Shown piece after piece: positions 9,835-17,807 of a stretch of 64,000 bases of DNA. The stretch is taken from positions 62,001 to 126,000 of the forward strand of contig JAJFHZ010000006.1 in NCBI GenBank assembly GCA_021775355.1. The letters are read 5' to 3'. The position numbers and the translations under genes were made by a program. Under the pieces are notes generated by a model. That model searched no databases and was not told the origin of the DNA. It saw only the letters and a list, made by a program, of their open reading frames with translations. Source of the stretch: Amylibacter sp. (GTDB lineage: Bacteria; Pseudomonadota; Alphaproteobacteria; Rhodobacterales; Rhodobacteraceae). How positions within the stretch are numbered: the stretch's first letter is position 1; every line of letters starts with the position of its first letter.

Positions 9835-9862
9835 CCTGTCCAACGTATCTAGGTCGGACAGG
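9835..9862 (-). promoter_or_regulatory. Leader hairpin overlapping the ribosome binding site
   Basis: On the minus strand CCTGTCC and GGACAGG form a perfect 7-bp stem around a 14-nt loop. The 3' arm ends in AGG, the first three bases of the AGGAG ribosome binding site (9837-9833) of the Atm1-type gene, whose start is a weak TTG. Folding would partly hide the site, so translation could respond to a factor that binds or melts the stem. This is inferred from sequence only. Confidence 0.4.
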
Positions 9863-9887
9863 GGAAATTGACCAGAGTTAAAGCATT

Positions 9888-11039
9888 TTAGTTTGGCAGA
9901 TCAAAAACCTGACCCGGATAAATCAGATCAGGGTCTTTGATACTATCACGGTTGGCTTCAAAAATTTGCACGTAGCGCACACCATCGCCATAGCGTTTTT
10001 TCGCCACAGCCCAAAGCGTATACCCCGGTTGGATCGTGATATTCGATTGCAATACATCGGCTGAACTCACAACCGCTTTCGCCGCTTCGCGCTTGAACGG
10101 GCTTTGTACCCGTTCGGTTACGTCACCCGTGCTGCTCACACTGTCTACACGCAAAGCATAAAGCCCTTCGGGCACATCGGGCAAAGTGATTTTCCATTGT
10201 CCGCTATCAGCCACTTTTTGAACGTCCGTCGGTTTATTATCCAGATAAACCCGCACGAAATCATCGCTGCTGCCGCGCCCCGAAATAACGACATCACCCA
10301 GATCATCATAAACAATCGTATCAAGCGACAAGGTTTCTTGTGTCGCGGATGCCGGTGTCGTTTCGTTTACAACCACTTCCTGCGTTCCCCCATCTGCCGG
10401 GGCTTTCGCAATTTCTGTCGGTTCAATAACTTCGACACCGCTTGGCTTGGCCACGATCAGTTTCGGGGCGGCTTTCGCTTCCGGCTTGAACGGCATGACC
10501 AGAATTTTATCGACCGAGGCAATATCATCACCTGACGTTTGTTTTTGCACCAATTCAAGTTCACGCGGCACGTCAGAAGGTTCCAGATCAAGCAAGGCTA
10601 CAAAGGCACCCGTTTCATCCGCTGTAGCCTGCCCTACGATCACACCGTTCAGAATAATCTCTACATCCGTATTGGGGGCCGCTTTGCCCGCAACAACGGT
10701 TGCGCCGGCTTTATCCACGCGCACCAGATCAAAACTTGGGATGATCGTTTCAGGGATGCCTAGTGTTGTTTCAGGCTGTTGCGGTACAGGTTCCGGTTGT
10801 TCAACAGAGGCCTCTGCATCCGGTGATACGGGCTCTGGCTGCACCAAAGTAACCTTTGGCTGTTCTTGCGTCGGTACTTCTGATATTTCACGCTGCGTTT
10901 GCACAACAGGCATTGGCGTTGTAACCGCTTCTTGTGGCGTCGGTTTCGCAACCATGAAATAGGTAGCCGTCCCCACCACCACAACAGTTGCAGCAACCCC
11001 GCCACCAATAAGTAATCCTGATCCAGATATAGCCGTCAA
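9888..11039 (-). CDS. Membrane-anchored LysM protein
   Basis: A 383-residue protein with an N-terminal membrane helix (about residues 9-29), a Pro/Glu/Val-rich spacer (30-95), Ig- or carboxypeptidase-like beta segments (about 100-190 and 240-320) and a C-terminal LysM domain (about 335-383, containing PGYTLWAVAKKRYGDG and ending YPGQVFDLPN). LysM binds the GlcNAc backbone of peptidoglycan, so the protein probably tethers the inner membrane to the wall. The start is TTG at 11039 after GGGAAAGAG; the next Met lies inside the membrane helix, so the TTG is needed. It lies 63 bp upstream of the Atm1-type gene on the same strand. The exact role is unknown. Confidence 0.85.
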   Translation of the reverse strand: MTAISGSGLLIGGGVAATVVVVGTATYFMVAKPTPQEAVTTPMPVVQTQREISEVPTQEQPKVTLVQPEPVSPDAEASVEQPEPVPQQPETTLGIPETIIPSFDLVRVDKAGATVVAGKAAPNTDVEIILNGVIVGQATADETGAFVALLDLEPSDVPRELELVQKQTSGDDIASVDKILVMPFKPEAKAAPKLIVAKPSGVEVIEPTEIAKAPADGGTQEVVVNETTPASATQETLSLDTIVYDDLGDVVISGRGSSDDFVRVYLDNKPTDVQKVADSGQWKITLPDVPEGLYALRVDSVSSTGDVTERVQSPFKREAAKAVVSSADVLQSNITIQPGYTLWAVAKKRYGDGVRYVQIFEANRDSIKDPDLIYPGQVFDLPN

Positions 11040-11124
11040 ACTCTTTCCCTTTCACCCAACCTGATTGGCATGTTACACAAAACCAATATCAAATCAAAAA
11101 CAGATTTTCGTCAGAGGCTACACC

Positions 11125-11700
11125 ATGTCGACAAAACTACAATACTCCGTCTGCGTCTTCTGCGGTTCACGCCCGGGAAATAATCCCGCATATATCGAGA
11201 ACGCCAGGAAAATCGGGACAACCCTTGCCCAAAACAGCTTGCGACTGGTTTATGGCGCAGGTGATGTCGGGCTGATGGGGGCAGTTGCCAATGCAACACA
11301 AAACGCAGGCGGTGATATTTTTGGCGTAATTCCCACCCATTTGCTAGCCTTGGAAGTCGGTAAAACCGATCTGACCCAGTTTATTATCACTGAAAACATG
11401 CACGAACGCAAAAAACTGATGTTTATGAATTCGGATGCAATCATCACATTGCCGGGTGGCCCGGGATCACTGGACGAATTGTTCGAGGTGCTGACATGGG
11501 CCCAGCTAGGCCAGCATACAAAACCGATTTTCCTGCTGAATACTGACGGATACTGGGACCCGCTTTTGGCCCTAATCGAACACCAGATTGAAAATGGCTT
11601 TGCCGACCCGTCATTTCGCGCCCTGTTGCAGGATTTCAATTCGGTTGAAACTTTGATGACAAAGCTGCTTCAGGACCTTTCACGCCGCAAAGCCTCATAG
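11125..11700 (+). CDS. LOG-family Rossmann protein (TIGR00730 type)
   Basis: A 191-residue protein opening with YSVCVFCGSRPGNNP and carrying LVYGAGDVGLMGAVANA and the nucleotide-binding motif PGGPGSLDE, close to the family PGGxGTxxE with Ser for Thr. Family members hydrolyse nucleoside 5'-monophosphates (cytokinin riboside monophosphate phosphoribohydrolase, formerly annotated as lysine decarboxylase). ATG 11125 is preferred to an upstream in-frame ATG at 11065 because the conserved domain begins at once and AGAGG lies upstream. Its 3' end overlaps the convergent rarD gene by 31 bp. Confidence 0.9.
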   Translation: MSTKLQYSVCVFCGSRPGNNPAYIENARKIGTTLAQNSLRLVYGAGDVGLMGAVANATQNAGGDIFGVIPTHLLALEVGKTDLTQFIITENMHERKKLMFMNSDAIITLPGGPGSLDELFEVLTWAQLGQHTKPIFLLNTDGYWDPLLALIEHQIENGFADPSFRALLQDFNSVETLMTKLLQDLSRRKAS

Positions 11701-12563
11701 GAATAAAGCGCCAGCCCCAACCAGATCAACCCAAATGCTATAAAATGCCACCCCGTAACGGGTTCCATAAAGATCAGCGCGCCTAGGCCAAATTGCATCG
11801 TTGGGTTCAGGTATTGCACAAGGCCGACGCTGGCCAATGTCAGGCGTTTCATCGCATAAGACATTAACACCAACGGGGCCGCTGTTATCGGGCCTGCGAA
11901 AATCAACAGACCTGTATTCGAACCGTTACCGAAGTAACCACCCTGTTTGCCATCAAACCCTGTCCACCCAAACTGATGCACCCCCCAAAGCCAGATCAAG
12001 GCGATCGGTGCAAGAACGATAACCTCGCCCATAACTGATACAACAGGTCCCGCTTTCAGGGATTTCTTACTGAGCCCGTAAAACCCGAAACTGACCGCAA
12101 GGATCAGTGAAATCCAAGGGGCAACGCCCAAACCAAGCGTTAAAACAATAACTGCCAGCGTGGCCATACCAACCGCAAACAACTGCACCCGTGTCAGACG
12201 TTCGCCTAAAAATATATAACCCAGCAGCACCGCCACCAACGGGAAAATATAATAACCCAAAGAGCTTTCCAACACGCGCCCGATTTGTATCGCAACAATA
12301 TAGGTAAACCAGTTAAGACTGATCAAAAGTGCAGCAACAAAAACAATCACCAAAGAACGTTTGTCAAACAGCATCGCACCAATTTCATTCAACCGCCCTG
12401 TATAAGCCAACAACCCAAACAAAAATACCAACGACCAAAGCGTGCGATGGCTAAGTACCTCTAATGGTGGCACATACGCGATTTGTTTATAATACAATGC
12501 CGCCAGTCCCCAGATTAGACAGGCGCTGACCATTGCAAAAATACCTTTTATTCGTTCCGGCAT
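11670..12563 (-). CDS. rarD: RarD-type EamA/DMT transporter
   Basis: A 297-residue integral membrane protein with about ten helices in two EamA repeats. The opening KGIFAMVSACLIWGLAALYYK and the segments PPLEVLSHRTLWSLVFL and YYIFPLVAVLLGYIFLGERL are those of the RarD subgroup (chloramphenicol-sensitive protein). Substrate unknown; these are drug/metabolite exporters or permeases. The ATG follows AGGATGGG. Upstream on the same strand lies the terminator of a probable small RNA, so rarD is likely to have its own promoter or to depend on read-through. Confidence 0.9.
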   Translation of the reverse strand: MPERIKGIFAMVSACLIWGLAALYYKQIAYVPPLEVLSHRTLWSLVFLFGLLAYTGRLNEIGAMLFDKRSLVIVFVAALLISLNWFTYIVAIQIGRVLESSLGYYIFPLVAVLLGYIFLGERLTRVQLFAVGMATLAVIVLTLGLGVAPWISLILAVSFGFYGLSKKSLKAGPVVSVMGEVIVLAPIALIWLWGVHQFGWTGFDGKQGGYFGNGSNTGLLIFAGPITAAPLVLMSYAMKRLTLASVGLVQYLNPTMQFGLGALIFMEPVTGWHFIAFGLIWLGLALYSYEALRRERS

Positions 12564-12596
12564 GGCCCATCCTGTTCATGACCAAATGGCCCAAAT

Positions 12597-12625
12597 GAAA
12601 ACCCCGCCGGATAAACCGACGGGGC
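12597..12625 (-). terminator. Rho-independent terminator of the small RNA
   Basis: On the minus strand, GCCCCGTCGG, a TTTAT loop and CCGGCGGGG pair with one G-U wobble and are followed by TTTT. On the plus strand the same position is a C-A mismatch and there is no T run, so the terminator works on the minus strand. It lies more than 160 bp past sodB's own terminator, so it must serve a separate transcript starting in between. Confidence 0.8.
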
Positions 12626-12690
12626 TTCGAAACGCTTGGCACATCCTTAAGCGAACTCAAGGCCTCCCAGTGCGGCAGCGTGAAAACTGT
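12597..12690 (-). ncRNA. Probable small RNA between sodB and rarD
   Basis: A transcript of about 90 nt is predicted from a promoter-like pair (12695-12724) to a terminator (12597-12625). Its centre holds CCTTGAG-TTCG-CTTAAGG, a 7-bp stem with one G-T pair closed by a UUCG tetraloop, a hallmark of stable RNA hairpins. GCAC before it and GTGC after it can extend the stem around an internal loop that exposes GGGAGG, a ribosome-binding-site-like sequence. No reading frame of meaningful length is present. I do not recognise a named family. The 5' end is approximate. Confidence 0.6.
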
Positions 12691-12694
12691 AGCG

Positions 12695-12724
12695 ATAGAA
12701 TGCGCAATTTTTAAGCAAAGTCAA
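12695..12724 (-). promoter_or_regulatory. Promoter of the small RNA candidate
   Basis: On the minus strand, TTGACT (12724-12719), an 18-bp spacer and TTCTAT (12700-12695) form a housekeeping-type promoter. The -35 matches consensus at five of six positions. It lies downstream of the sodB terminator and just upstream of the structured RNA, which is the expected place. Confidence 0.5.
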
Positions 12725-12790
12725 CAGGATAGTTTTTTATTCTAGACTGACAGACATTTGCGCTAACATATTCTTAAATATAGTCTTAAT

Positions 12791-12818
12791 AAAAAGGCCC
12801 GACAGTTTCTATCGGGCC
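12791..12818 (-). terminator. sodB terminator
   Basis: On the minus strand, GGCCCGATAG, an AAA loop and CTGTCGGGCC form a 10-bp stem (one T-G pair) followed by TTTTT. It starts 25 bp after the sodB stop codon and is a textbook intrinsic terminator. Confidence 0.9.
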
Positions 12819-12842
12819 GATATTGGTTTTGTAAAATACAAC

Positions 12843-13451
12843 CTACACGTTAGCTAGGCGCCCTGCCACATTTTCCCAATTCACCAGATTTTCCAGAAAA
12901 TTGGAAATATAAACCGGGCGTTTGTTGCGGAAATCGATGTAATAGGAATGCTCCCAGACATCACAGCCCAGCAGGGCGGTTTGACCGAAACAAAGTGGGT
13001 TCACACCGTTTTCGGTTTTCGTAACTGCAAGACCGCCATCGGCATTTTGTACCAGCCAGCACCAACCGGACCCGAACTGGCCAGCACCCGCTGCACCAAA
13101 ATCGGCTTTGAATTGATCAACCGACCCGAAACTGTCTTTGATCGCCGCTTCCAGCTCAGACGGCATGGCGCGCCCAGCTGGGCCCATCATTTCCCAGAAC
13201 TGGTTATGGTTCCAAAGCTGGCTGATATTGTTGAAAATACCGTTTTGCGCAACGGATGACGCATCATAAGTACCCGTAATGATCTCTTCCAGTGATTTAT
13301 CGGCCCATTCGGTGCCTTCAATCAATGCGTTACCATTTGTTACATAAGCATTGTGGTGTAAGTCGTGGTGGAATTCCATGGTTTCCTTGGACATGCCACC
13401 ATCGGCAAGCGCGTCATGGGCATAGGGAAGGTCGGGAAGTTCAAAAGCCAT
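12843..13451 (-). CDS. sodB: Iron-type superoxide dismutase
   Basis: A 202-residue cytoplasmic Fe/Mn-family superoxide dismutase. Metal-ligand regions are visible: His in MEFHHDLHHNAYV, His in SQLWNHNQFW, and Asp plus His in DVWEHSYYIDF. The segments FGAAGAGQFGSGW and NPLCFGQTALLG resemble the Fe-type enzyme; cambialistic use of Mn cannot be excluded. ATG 13451 was chosen because GAGGA lies upstream and the mature protein begins MAFELPDLPYA, as in other SodB proteins; a longer in-frame start would add an unrelated 44-residue extension. The gene is monocistronic, with its own terminator. Confidence 0.96.
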   Translation of the reverse strand: MAFELPDLPYAHDALADGGMSKETMEFHHDLHHNAYVTNGNALIEGTEWADKSLEEIITGTYDASSVAQNGIFNNISQLWNHNQFWEMMGPAGRAMPSELEAAIKDSFGSVDQFKADFGAAGAGQFGSGWCWLVQNADGGLAVTKTENGVNPLCFGQTALLGCDVWEHSYYIDFRNKRPVYISNFLENLVNWENVAGRLANV

Positions 13452-13530
13452 CTTTAGTATCCTCATCTGTTGGAATATTTGTTCTGGGGTGAATATAACG
13501 GAAAGCCGCGCCAAGGAAAGCGGGTTTTTC

Positions 13531-13884
13531 CTAAATCGGCAAAGCCACAATTGCCACGCGCCGGCCTTCGGCCAACAAAACATTATAGGTGCGACACGCT
13601 GCAGGCGTGGCCATCAACTCATACGGCACGCCAGCCTTATCCAGTTTTGCTTTGGCCGCGGTAGGCATTGGTGCAATCTGTGTGCCCGTGCCGACAAAGA
13701 TCACATCATAATCGGCAACAGCGGCAATAACATCGGCCAAGTCAGACAGGCCTTTCCAAGATGCAACACCACTCGGGAATATCGCCAAAGGCCCGTCTTG
13801 CACCACTTCATTCACCCGAAAAAATCCGGGCCCGTAGGCGTCAACAGGGGGTTGATCTGTATATGTGATCTCGGTCAATTCCAT
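13531..13884 (-). CDS. Mth938-like domain protein (DUF498/DUF598)
   Basis: A 117-residue single-domain protein with the fold markers AYGPGFFRVN, FVGTGTQIAPMP and MATPAACRTYNVLLAEGRRV, as in the Mth938/NDUFAF3 family. The mitochondrial relative NDUFAF3 is a complex I assembly factor; the bacterial role is not established. It is the last gene of the yajC-secD-secF-TauE row, an arrangement I associate with alphaproteobacteria. The ATG at 13884 overlaps the end of the TauE/SafE gene; an upstream TTG is also in frame but less likely. A complex I link in this genome would be speculation, though a full nuo operon lies 20 kb away. Confidence 0.85.
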   Translation of the reverse strand: MELTEITYTDQPPVDAYGPGFFRVNEVVQDGPLAIFPSGVASWKGLSDLADVIAAVADYDVIFVGTGTQIAPMPTAAKAKLDKAGVPYELMATPAACRTYNVLLAEGRRVAIVALPI

Positions 13885-13892
13885 ACGCTTTA

Positions 13893-14642
13893 CTAATCCC
13901 AAACTGGCAGACCCGCAAGCGCACTAAAAGCAATCATCGCATAGGCCACCCAGCGATAGATATGCTCTTTATCCGGATTGAAAACCCTTTGCCCGATCAG
14001 GCCCGCACTTCCGTACGGCACCACCAGAACAGCCCCGACTGCAAGCGGGATCAATACTAGCAAACCTTTGACGGCAAAGACTATAAATGTCAGAATATCC
14101 ACCAAAAACAAATACATGATCATATTACCCCGGATCACCTGCGGTGGCCGTGGACTGGACATATAAGACATGATCACGGGTGGCCCCGGCAAAGCTGCTA
14201 CGCCGCATAAAAAACCACTGATCACCCCGACAATACCAGTCATCATTTTGCCCAGTGGATTGCGATACCGCCAACCGCTTACAAGCAAAACCAATAGGCT
14301 AAGAGCCAGTAACGAGATCAGCCAGCGAAATACAACAGGGTCAAGTTGGGTCAACAGATACACCCCGAATGGCAGGCCTATGATTGCGCCCGTTCCCAAT
14401 AGCCCTACGTCACGTGGCTCACCGTCGCGCCATGCGCGCGGCAACAGGGCAATAGGACCGAACAGATCAAAAGTCATCATCATCAAAATGGCATAAATCG
14501 GTTCAACCACAAGGGCTGCAATCGGCACGAAAACCATCGCCGTACCAAAACCCGCAAAGCCGCGCACGATACCCGCTGCAAACGCCGCCAGAACTAGAAC
14601 AGGCAGGCCCTCAAAGGATAAGACCTGCCAAAACATGCTCAT
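13893..14642 (-). CDS. TauE/SafE-family anion permease
   Basis: A 249-residue membrane protein with about eight helices and the TauE/SafE features GIVRGFAGFGTAMVFVP near the N terminus and SGFLCGVAALPGPPVIMSY in the second half, each with the Gly/Pro-rich loop of this family. Members export sulfite, sulfoacetate or related anions; the substrate here cannot be read. The start ATG follows the secF stop directly (TAAATG), so it is probably cotranscribed with the Sec genes, although a functional tie to secretion is not evident. Confidence 0.88.
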   Translation of the reverse strand: MSMFWQVLSFEGLPVLVLAAFAAGIVRGFAGFGTAMVFVPIAALVVEPIYAILMMMTFDLFGPIALLPRAWRDGEPRDVGLLGTGAIIGLPFGVYLLTQLDPVVFRWLISLLALSLLVLLVSGWRYRNPLGKMMTGIVGVISGFLCGVAALPGPPVIMSYMSSPRPPQVIRGNMIMYLFLVDILTFIVFAVKGLLVLIPLAVGAVLVVPYGSAGLIGQRVFNPDKEHIYRWVAYAMIAFSALAGLPVWD

Positions 14643-15623
14643 TTATGCATCAATATTGGCAAATTGCGTGCCTGCACGACCATCATCAATCTTGTCCCAG
14701 TCACGTTTTACGCCCAGGCGCAATAGAATGGCAGAGGCAACGAACACCGATGAATAGGTGCCCACAATAACGCCCCAGATCATTGCAAAGACAAAACCAT
14801 GGATCACATCACCACCCAAGACAAACAACGATATAAGTGCGATCAGCGTGGTCACAGAAGTCATCACCGTACGCGAAAGCGTTTCATTGATCGATTGGTT
14901 CAACACATCTTTCAGTGGCTTTGCCTTATACTTGCGCAGGTTTTCTCGCACCCGATCGAACACCACAACCGTATCGTTCAGCGAATAGCCGACAATGGTC
15001 AGAAGTGCGGCGATAATCGCCAGATCGAACTTGATCTGCAACAGGCTGAACACACCGATTGTCAGTACGACATCGTGAACCAAAGCTGCCACAGCACCGA
15101 CTGAAAACTGCCATTCAAAGCGCAACCAGATATAGAACAATACAGCGCTTATAGCCAAAACAACCGCAATCACCGCCGTTTGAATCAACTCACCCGAAAC
15201 TTTTGGGCCAACACTGTCAATCTGCGGAAAGCTCATTGTTGGGTCAACTTCAATCAATGCATTCTTAACTGCCTTGATCGTTTCAACTGTAGCGGCTTCT
15301 GCGCCTTCTTGTGCTTCAATGCGGATTTGCGATACATTCGAGGTGGCACCTGTCAGTTGGGCCGCAGGGTCAATCACCTGCGTGATCGAAACATCCCCCA
15401 ATCCAAGTGGTTCCAATGCAGCGCGATATGCCACAATATCTACCGGATTTTGCGCGTCGGTACGGATCGTTGTACCACCCTTGAAATCAATCCCGTAATT
15501 CAGACCTATCATAAAGAACAAAACCACGGATGCGATCATGGCCAAGGCAGACGCGCCCAAAGTCATTTTGGATAGTTTGAAAAAATCTAACGACGTATCG
15601 GAAGGAACCAGTTTTAGTCTCAT
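14643..15623 (-). CDS. secF: Protein translocase subunit SecF
   Basis: SecF works with SecD to pull translocating polypeptides out on the periplasmic side using the proton motive force. The 326-residue protein has the first helix with GLNYGIDFKGGT, a periplasmic domain (about residues 45-145) and five further helices with DTVVVFDRVREN and the conserved C-terminal segment GTYSSVFVASAILL. The ATG follows AGGAGAG. It starts 10 bp after the secD stop codon in the yajC-secD-secF operon. Confidence 0.96.
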   Translation of the reverse strand: MRLKLVPSDTSLDFFKLSKMTLGASALAMIASVVLFFMIGLNYGIDFKGGTTIRTDAQNPVDIVAYRAALEPLGLGDVSITQVIDPAAQLTGATSNVSQIRIEAQEGAEAATVETIKAVKNALIEVDPTMSFPQIDSVGPKVSGELIQTAVIAVVLAISAVLFYIWLRFEWQFSVGAVAALVHDVVLTIGVFSLLQIKFDLAIIAALLTIVGYSLNDTVVVFDRVRENLRKYKAKPLKDVLNQSINETLSRTVMTSVTTLIALISLFVLGGDVIHGFVFAMIWGVIVGTYSSVFVASAILLRLGVKRDWDKIDDGRAGTQFANIDA

Positions 15624-15633
15624 ATACTCTCTC

Positions 15634-17298
15634 CTATACTTCGATTTCTTTGGGACGGCGGCGTTCCATATAGATGGAAATCACCAAACGTGTCACCCAG
15701 ATCGCAGTGAAAACGGACGTGACAATACCCAGCCCCAGCGTAATCGCAAAGCCGCGCACGGGGCCTGACCCCATCACGAACAGGATCACTGCGGCGATCA
15801 ATGTGGTGATATTGGCGTCAATAATGGCACTGAAGGCCCGTTCATAACCCAGCTCAATCGCCCGTACGGGGTTTTTGCCACCCTTTAATTCTTCGCGGAT
15901 ACGTTCAAACACCAGAACATTGGCGTCTACCGCCATCCCGATGGTCAACACGATCCCGGCAATGCCGGGCAAGGTCAGCGTTGCACCTATCATCGACAAC
16001 AGCCCGAAAATCAGGCCGACATTGATAATCAGTGCAATATTCGCAAACACCCCGAACAGCCCATATGACAGAACCATAAAGATCAGCACAGTGATAAAGG
16101 CCACGATACAGGCCAAAGCACCCGCGTCGATACTGTCTTGACCCAGTTCCGGTCCAATCGTGCGTTCTTCCAGATAAACTACTTTGGCAGGCAAGGCGCC
16201 TGCGCGCAACTGGATTGCCAGTTTCGTGCTTTCGGCCACATCAAACTGACCTGTAATAATCCCCGAACCACCCGGAATATGACTTTGAATGGTCGGCGCA
16301 GACAATACTTCTTCGTCCAGTACGATGGCAAAGGCCTGACCTATGTTGCTGGCAGTATACTCACCGAATATCCGCCCGCCCGTAGGGTTCAGACGAAACG
16401 AAATCGCCGCTTGATTATTTTGGTCAAACGATGGTTGTGCATCAACCAGATGGTCGCCAGTGATGGTCGCGGTTTTTTCCAAAACATAAAACAGACCCTG
16501 ATCTTGTGCATCGGGTAATAAAATCTGACGTGATTGTACACGTGTATCAGGGTCAGACGTGCGGCTAAGCACAGGGTGAAACGTCAATTTCGCGGTCTTC
16601 CCGATCAGTTCTTTCAGCTCTTCCGCCGAACCGATGCCCGGCACTTGGATCAAGACCCGCCGATCCCCCTGTCGTTGAATGGTCGGCTCACGTGTGCCCG
16701 CTTCATCCACACGGCGGCGGATAATTTCCAAAGACTGCGCCATTGTGCGCTGGTCCGTGGCCAGACGTTCGGCCTCAGATAGACGTACGATAATATCGGC
16801 ACCCTCTGCCGATACATCAATGTCCGTGGCGCCAACATTGGACAGGCTTGCAACGGGACTAGCCAGCGCACGTACCTTTGCCAATGCTGTATCCATTGCT
16901 TCTGGTTTCGAAATGCGTACACGCAGATCAGTGTCGGCACCGTCCTGACGGCGGATCGTACCTATCGTCACACGCTCTGCGCGCAATGCATCACGCACTT
17001 CGGGCCAATAGCTGTCAATCCGTTCCGCATAAACGTCTTCGACCTGCACTTCGGCCAGCAAATGCGCACCGCCGCGCAGATCAAGCCCCAAATTTACCAA
17101 CGCGGACGGCATCCATGCTGGCCATTGGCCCGCAATCGCTGTCAGTTCCGGCGTTGCTGGCACACCTGTCGCCAAGGTGGCCTCGGCATCATTGGACTGC
17201 TCCACGCTTGTATAAAACAAGTTCGGTGCAGCCATCAAAATCCCGATGGCACACACCGCCCAGATCAAGAGCTTCTTGGAAAAAGAAAACTGAAGCAT
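15634..17298 (-). CDS. secD: Protein translocase subunit SecD
   Basis: A 554-residue SecD with one N-terminal helix, a large periplasmic domain starting at LGLDLRGGAHLL (near residue 68), the P1 head, and a six-helix C-terminal bundle with GMAVDANVLVFERIREEL and the end segment FTAIWVTRLV. It pairs with SecF, 10 bp downstream, to power late steps of protein export. The start ATG follows AAAGGCGGG and lies 21 bp after the yajC stop codon. Confidence 0.97.
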   Translation of the reverse strand: MLQFSFSKKLLIWAVCAIGILMAAPNLFYTSVEQSNDAEATLATGVPATPELTAIAGQWPAWMPSALVNLGLDLRGGAHLLAEVQVEDVYAERIDSYWPEVRDALRAERVTIGTIRRQDGADTDLRVRISKPEAMDTALAKVRALASPVASLSNVGATDIDVSAEGADIIVRLSEAERLATDQRTMAQSLEIIRRRVDEAGTREPTIQRQGDRRVLIQVPGIGSAEELKELIGKTAKLTFHPVLSRTSDPDTRVQSRQILLPDAQDQGLFYVLEKTATITGDHLVDAQPSFDQNNQAAISFRLNPTGGRIFGEYTASNIGQAFAIVLDEEVLSAPTIQSHIPGGSGIITGQFDVAESTKLAIQLRAGALPAKVVYLEERTIGPELGQDSIDAGALACIVAFITVLIFMVLSYGLFGVFANIALIINVGLIFGLLSMIGATLTLPGIAGIVLTIGMAVDANVLVFERIREELKGGKNPVRAIELGYERAFSAIIDANITTLIAAVILFVMGSGPVRGFAITLGLGIVTSVFTAIWVTRLVISIYMERRRPKEIEV

Positions 17299-17319
17299 TC
17301 GCCCGCCTTTAAATAAAAG

Positions 17320-17637
17320 TTATTTTGCAGGTTCAGTCTTATTCAAAACCGCTTGAATTGTATTCTGAACAACTTTCACTTTTACGCCAGTTGCGATTTG
17401 AATTTCAACTTCGTTTTCGGCGCCGACCTTGGTCACTTTCCCCAACAAACCACCCGCCGTGACAATCTGGTCACCCTTGCGTAAATCCGCAACCATCGCG
17501 CGATGTTCTTTCGCTTTCTTCTGTTGTGGGCGGATCATCAGAAAATACATAATCGCAAAAATCAGGATCAGAGGAATGAAGCTGGTGATACCACCTGCGC
17601 CGCCTGCGGCTTGAGCATAAGCTGGGCTTACAAACAT
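17320..17637 (-). CDS. yajC: Preprotein translocase subunit YajC
   Basis: A 105-residue protein with a short periplasmic head, one helix (SFIPLILIFAIMYFLMI) directly followed by RPQQKKAKEH, and an SH3-like cytoplasmic part, the standard YajC layout. It associates with SecDF and the holotranslocon. ATG 17637 gives MFVSPAYAQAAGG, the usual alphaproteobacterial N terminus, and has AAAGGAC upstream; longer in-frame starts lack support. It heads the secDF operon; the divergent neighbour is a pentapeptide-repeat gene. Confidence 0.95.
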   Translation of the reverse strand: MFVSPAYAQAAGGAGGITSFIPLILIFAIMYFLMIRPQQKKAKEHRAMVADLRKGDQIVTAGGLLGKVTKVGAENEVEIQIATGVKVKVVQNTIQAVLNKTEPAK

Positions 17638-17807
17638 GTGTTTAGTCCTTTTGTCATTCGGCAGGTCGAGCCTGTCCATTTCAATCTCGCGGACAATATC
17701 TTTAACATTTACAGAAGACAAGCCGCGATAAATTGCAAAACAGCTTTTGGGCTTGGAAAAAACAAAGTTTTCGTAGATAGTGTGTCCATATATAGCGGGG
17801 GCTAAAT

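Noticed and set aside
13452..13583. 44-residue N-terminal extension of SodB
   Set aside because: The frame is open but overlaps the Mth938-like gene, has no sequence like a signal peptide and lies upstream of a good GAGGA site and standard SodB start.
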